Source of the DNA: Cloeon dipterum
Taxonomy: Eukaryota > Arthropoda > Insecta > Ephemeroptera > Baetidae
Length of the DNA stretch: 64,000 nt
Reading direction: 5' to 3'
Assembly (NCBI RefSeq): GCF_949628265.1
Contig: NC_088788.1
Span: 2,356,001-2,420,000, forward strand
Shown here: positions 59,530-64,000 of the stretch, in pieces
Numbering within the stretch: the first letter of the stretch is position 1
Layout of the letters: each line of letters begins with the position of its first letter
Program-made: the position numbers and the translations under genes
Notes under the pieces: model-generated
The model's input: only the letters and a program-made list of their open reading frames with translations
Told to the model about the DNA's origin: nothing
The model's database searches: none

Positions 59530-62500
59530 CTAGTAGGTAAGTGGGCCACATAAAACTCGGTTAACCTTGCCTCCTGTTGGATTTAATACTAATCCGCCGG
59601 CTTTCGTCAAGTAAATTCGAGTAGAGTTCCACTGCTGGTTGCGATAATATTTGTCGATATCTGTGATCAATCCTGCTGGCAGCTTCTTGAAGGTTGAGCA
59701 CCAGCTGTCGGTGCCATCGCCGTTATCGAAAGTCGGTCCAATGAAAACCCAGTGGCCTGTAACTTCTGTAATATTTGTTCCAGCTCCCAATTGATAAACG
59801 AAATATCAACGGTATTTTTAACCTGGAAAGACTTGCATAAAAGCGTTGAAATCCTCTAAGCTTTCGAAGATGGCAAGGTGGCTGCCAATTTTGCAGCAGT
59901 AGTCTGCTTCGGCTTGAGCGTCGATCTAAAATTCAGAAATAAATGCTTTTTAATTTTGATTTATTGTTTGAATTACTTACAATTCCTAAGACATATGCCA
60001 TAAAGTATTTTTTGCCAGTCGATATAGTAATGACTGTTCCTCCAAATACTGAAATAAAAGTTAGACACCCTTCACTCAAATTTAGTTAATACGTAAATTT
60101 TAAATACAATCTCGACAAATTCTTACTGTAGAGATTTTCGGTGAACAAAATAAATATGGCGTCTAAATGAGATTATTAACATAGATTAGGAATTCTCCTT
60201 TATAACGTTTTCATTAAAAATAAAAATCTAAAATGATACAATTCTTTGATTTTCCATTTTCTCAATATTAAACTAGAAATTCTGCCTAATGAGTAAAAAG
60301 TAAATTGATCAAATTACCAGTTCCAGTTTTTTTAAGTTCATCAATCTTTGTTTGCTGCAAGAATTAGTTCAAAATTATTACTCAAACTTACTGAAAATAA
60401 GTTCCAAAAATGCAAGATTACGTTTGGTACACAACTGGGATACAGAGGACACACTCGATTGCCAGTTGTAATTCCCCCTGTAGCAGTTACTGAAACCTGA
60501 CCAATACAAATTAAAAGACATAATTCGCTGTCTGAAGTTCCAAAAGTCACATTGGCGTCTCCTTTGATGGCAGTGACGAGTCCTAAAGTCAGGTCTGGAT
60601 CATTTTTCTTGCCACACTGGAACATCTGGGCCGTAGTGTGGCACTCGTCCGTGAACTCTACACAAAAATTGTGATTTGCAATTGGCAATTGTGTTAGCAT
60701 AGCAAAGCTTATACGAATGGAAGTGCAGGAATCAAAATTTCCAAAGCCATTCTGCATGGCTTGCGGGTCGTCGGCCGTCAAGTCCTCTAAGTTGCGCAAA
60801 ATGTTATCCGTCACCAGTGACCCGGTTTTTATCTAAATGAATGTTCAGATTTAATTTGAATTTTTAAAAAGTGAACTTAAGAGATATATTTACCACGTTT
60901 CCTTTTTTCCCACAGCACCTTAGATAGCACTGCGAAGCAAAATTATAAATAATTTTAAAAATTACTCCAATTAATTTCCGTGGCTGCACTTTGAGATTGC
61001 GTCTTTGGTTGACGACGTCGCCGCTTGGATTCATGATTATATCATCCACTTCACTGTCTGTCACATTCCAAATTTCCGAGCAAGAGCGCGCGATTTGCAC
61101 CGATTTTGTGCCCGGTTGCAAAGCCTGAGCGACACAGAAACGACAAACATTAATTTGAAATAAAAAAGGGGAAAATATCACTTCACAGAGAAACTGTTTT
61201 TGCTTGGTACAAGAGTCAGCGCCCAAATAGGTCTCATTCAAAGTTGAATTTGACAAATTAATGAAAATGCATTGATCAGAACTCTCCGAGGGCATTTTCC
61301 CGTTTTTCCAGTTGGCTATTTCTTCCTTGTTCAATTTTTCATTTTCTGAACACCAGAAGTGAGCTCCTGGACAACCTCGATTGGTGCCAGATGTCCAGAA
61401 ATCTCTTCCACATTGATCAGGGTAGGCTGTGAAGAATTTATAAAAGTGTGCATTTCATCTTGGTTGGAATTATCATATTTATTCTACCTGCTTTGGGATA
61501 TTTCGCAACCATTTGCGTAAGACAATTCAATTCCTCCAGAGCTTCAATCGAGGCCAATTTCATTCCAATGGAGCAGCAATATTTCCACGCGCCCAACCAA
61601 TCCAGCTAAACAATATCAATTTTAAAATAAAAAATTTTTAATTTTAAATTAAAATCCACAGTCGCAGTTGAAAACAGATAATCCTTTCCACAACCGGCAT
61701 TCCACTGGCCGTGAACAAATAGATCTGTAACAAAATGCTCAAATTAATTTTTAACTCAATTAACTCACAAACCATTTAATGTTCCGTTTGTAAAAATCGA
61801 ATCCTATATGATGTTTTTAAAATATATTGTTAAAAAAGCCCCAAAGAGAAAAATATAACTTTTACATTTTTGCTGCACTCCATCGAACAGTTTGGCTTGG
61901 TGCAGTTAGACGCCATCAACGCGCCACCCTTAAAGCATCCAAAAATTATATTTAAGCTCTCAACCAATTCGCACAAAGAATGTAAAATATTCTTTCCACC
62001 TGGCAAGCGATGACGAATTTGTGGCTGCAATTCCGGTCTGACAAAAGTATTCCGCTCGAATTTTTGGTCACTTGCAAGTGCAGGCAATCCTCATTGGTCT
62101 GATTATTGTCTGGTTGCCCCGAAGCCCAGGAAAGCGAGTCGGGAAGGTTCACGGCTCCTGGGCACCAGGCCCACCTTCCCCAGGTGCCCATTGCGCGTCC
62201 CGCCGTCCAATAATTCCAGTTTAGCGTCCAGTTCCCTTTAGTCGTGTTGCTCAAACATTCAAAGTCGGAAGCCGAGCTAAACCATATCGGGCGCATGCCC
62301 AAACTGCAACAAAGGTCCCAGTTCTGCTGCCAGGTTCCCTTTAAGGATTTGTTTTTTGTGTTTTTAAACAAACACAAAAAAATAGAATACTAACTAGCTT
62401 TTTGGAGAAAAGGTACAATTTTCCACAGGTACGGGTCCACGTCCCATACTTTTCTCCGTCTAAATATAAATCATTTTTTTAGCAAAATTGATTTTTTTCC

Positions 62501-64000
62501 AATAGCTCTTAAGTGTTATTTGGTTTCATTCCCTAATGTAAAATGCTTATGGGAGTATCCATTGTAAAAAAAGATCTACATAGGTAGGTTTCATATTTTA
62601 CCAATAATTTTCCAATTATCGTCAAGCAATGTGCTCTATAATTTAGAATATAAATTATTGAATCAGTCATAATGTGAAACGTACGTCTTTCTTGCACTTA
62701 AGAGTGAGGCAAAAGTTTTGAAAATCATCTTTTGGCTAATTCATCAGATTTTATAAGAAGAGAAATTGTATCAATCACGTATCCTTACCTCGCACAAAAA
62801 AGGAAACAGTGAATTAGAATCTGAAGTTTTTAAGACGGCAGCACCGCTAAGCATGGAAGTTGTCAGTCCTTTTTGAGCTATTTCCAAACTGTTCATTTTC
62901 TGCATTATCGCGGGAAGGACGATTTCTCTTTTCGGGTTGCACCAGGCGAAACTCAAATTGTAATTTTGGCACGACATGTTGCCTTCGTTGGAGCCAATCG
63001 TCCAGACGGCAGAGTTAGTGCCAACCTCTATAAAGCGTTAAAACAAAATTAAAAATAAATAAATAAAATTAAAACACACCCGTAAGCATTTTTTGAACTA
63101 GATTCATTTTAGGGCCGTCCTGCATAGAAATTAAATTCAAATTGCGCAAGAAGCAGTTCCTGGCCGCGTCAACTTGGCTCACTGCGGCTGACGAAAACAG
63201 AAACGTCGTTCCGTTTCTAACAATTAGCTTGCCTGAAATCAATGTGCAAATATTTAGGCATCTTCAACAGCAAAATTTTGTTCTTACTCGTGCTGGCACT
63301 GACCACTGATGATACGCTCTGAATAAATTTATTGCAAACGCTTTTTAAACTTATGGATATATAACGTTTCTTTAGTTTGCAAGTGATATTTATAAATAAA
63401 ATAAAGGATTGAACTGTTATATCATGTTTTAAAAGTCATAAGAGGATTAATTGAAACCTGGTTTGCGATGAAAGTGAAGTTTGTGCAACGAGACAGTTCG
63501 CACGCCAGCTAAAACCCATTTTTTATTTTAAAATTCTTCTCCGCTAATAGATTTGAGCCTACATTTATTGGTTTAGCTGTAGTTGTGGTAGTAGTGTTGT
63601 TAGTAGTTGTGGTGGAGGTTTCAAAATTTTTCGTTGTCACAGCTATGTTCAGTGCTGTTGTCACTTCTGCTGCTGGTGAGGTGCTTACAGTCGGGTCTGT
63701 GGTAGATTCTGCTCCCGTCTGAGCTGTTGAATACGTTAGAAATATTCGTGGTTCGTAAATTTAGTCGACATACAAGGCGTATTTTCCGCAATAAATTGAG
63801 TTGTGTCGGTACTGGGCAAATCCGATTTGGTAAGCTCAGAGGACGTGATGCCTGGACTAGAGGAAAATGTTTCTGTTTATTCAATGGGATTTTGGTTTGG
63901 ATTAGAATTTTCACTATCACTGCTGAAATATTTGTTTGAAAATTACCTCTGAAAAAGAAAAAATTATATTATTAAAGTTTGCTTCATTTTGTTTATATTC
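59530..64000 (-). CDS. L5: lectin-OBP fusion protein, 5' end outside the window
   Basis: Last exon 59530-59776 (AGTNITEVTGHW to GPLTY). The lectin module 4 header runs to about 60500, OBP block 60551-61124 (ARSCSEIWNV, CYLRCC, DECHTTAQMFQC), module 3 about 61180-61730, module 2 main exon 62000-62338 (GQPDNNQTNEDC), module 1 about 62790-63290, and Thr-rich exon about 63560-63720. Exon 3 (about 63771-63945) is damaged: in the mucin frame an in-frame TAA interrupts NPIE and TETFSS (63878-63880), and its 5' part is shifted. Exon 13 uses a GT donor (AAT|GTAAAA) where the other four genes have GC. The signal exon lies past 64000. The lectin and OBP part looks intact, but the 5' part may be a pseudogene. 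Confidence 0.75.

Noticed and set aside
1-64000. tRNA, rRNA and bacterial operon signals
   Set aside because: No cloverleaf-type box A/B pair, rRNA core sequence or bacterial gene organisation was seen on either strand by eye.

Overview
The window is eukaryotic and most likely from an insect. Genes are split into many short exons with GT-AG introns of roughly 50-100 bases. The proteins include C-type lectin domains, a chymotrypsin-fold serine protease homologue with a mucin stalk, and an odorant-binding-protein (OBP, PBP/GOBP) domain, which is an insect-type family. The mobile elements (hAT element, solo LTRs, a 5'-truncated non-LTR retroelement) fit an arthropod genome. No species can be named from sequence alone. 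All family calls come from reading motifs and splice phases by eye, not from a database search.

The main content is a minus-strand array of large secreted lectin genes, called L1 to L5 here: 8097-13240, 40504-44248, 47045-52141, 53278-58211, and 59530 to past the right edge. L1 assembles cleanly from 26 exons, every junction in phase, into about 1,029 residues. The order is signal peptide, Ser/Thr-rich mucin-like region, three C-type lectin modules, a complete classic six-cysteine OBP domain, and a fourth C-type lectin module. The OBP block keeps its cysteine spacing in all five genes. I do not recall a described lectin-OBP-lectin protein family, so this is the candidate new system.

Four copies of a second gene lie among the lectins, also on the minus strand: 2871-4949, 15465-17878, 22895-24908 and 35646-37568. 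Each encodes only the N-terminal helical-repeat half of a cullin, followed by a short, variable, often basic tail. They lack the cullin-homology C-terminal half that binds the RING protein and carries the neddylation site. Cullin plus lectin plus about 3 kb of flanking noncoding DNA forms a segmental unit of roughly 11 kb, present as A+L1, B plus a dead lectin 5' end, C (no lectin), and D+L2.

Layout from left to right: terminal exon of an unknown plus-strand gene (370-488); lectin relic (1988-2425); cullin A; duplicated noncoding block; L1; solo LTR (13596-14629); cullin B; block; lectin 5'-end relic split by a hAT element (19715-21480); cullin C; block; serine-protease-homologue cluster (27.2-32.5 kb); LINE 3' end (33.0-33.7 kb); inverted lectin 3'-end fragment (33.7-34.5 kb); second LTR at a rearrangement junction (34480-35616); cullin D; block; L2; gene-poor DNA; small plus-strand gene (46164-46576); then L3, L4 and L5.

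Functionally, the lectin-OBP proteins should be secreted and could bind a glycan and a small hydrophobic ligand in one molecule. The protease homologue is membrane-anchored and has lost two of three catalytic residues. The truncated cullins could bind ubiquitin-ligase adaptors without forming an active ligase. These roles are inferences from domain content.
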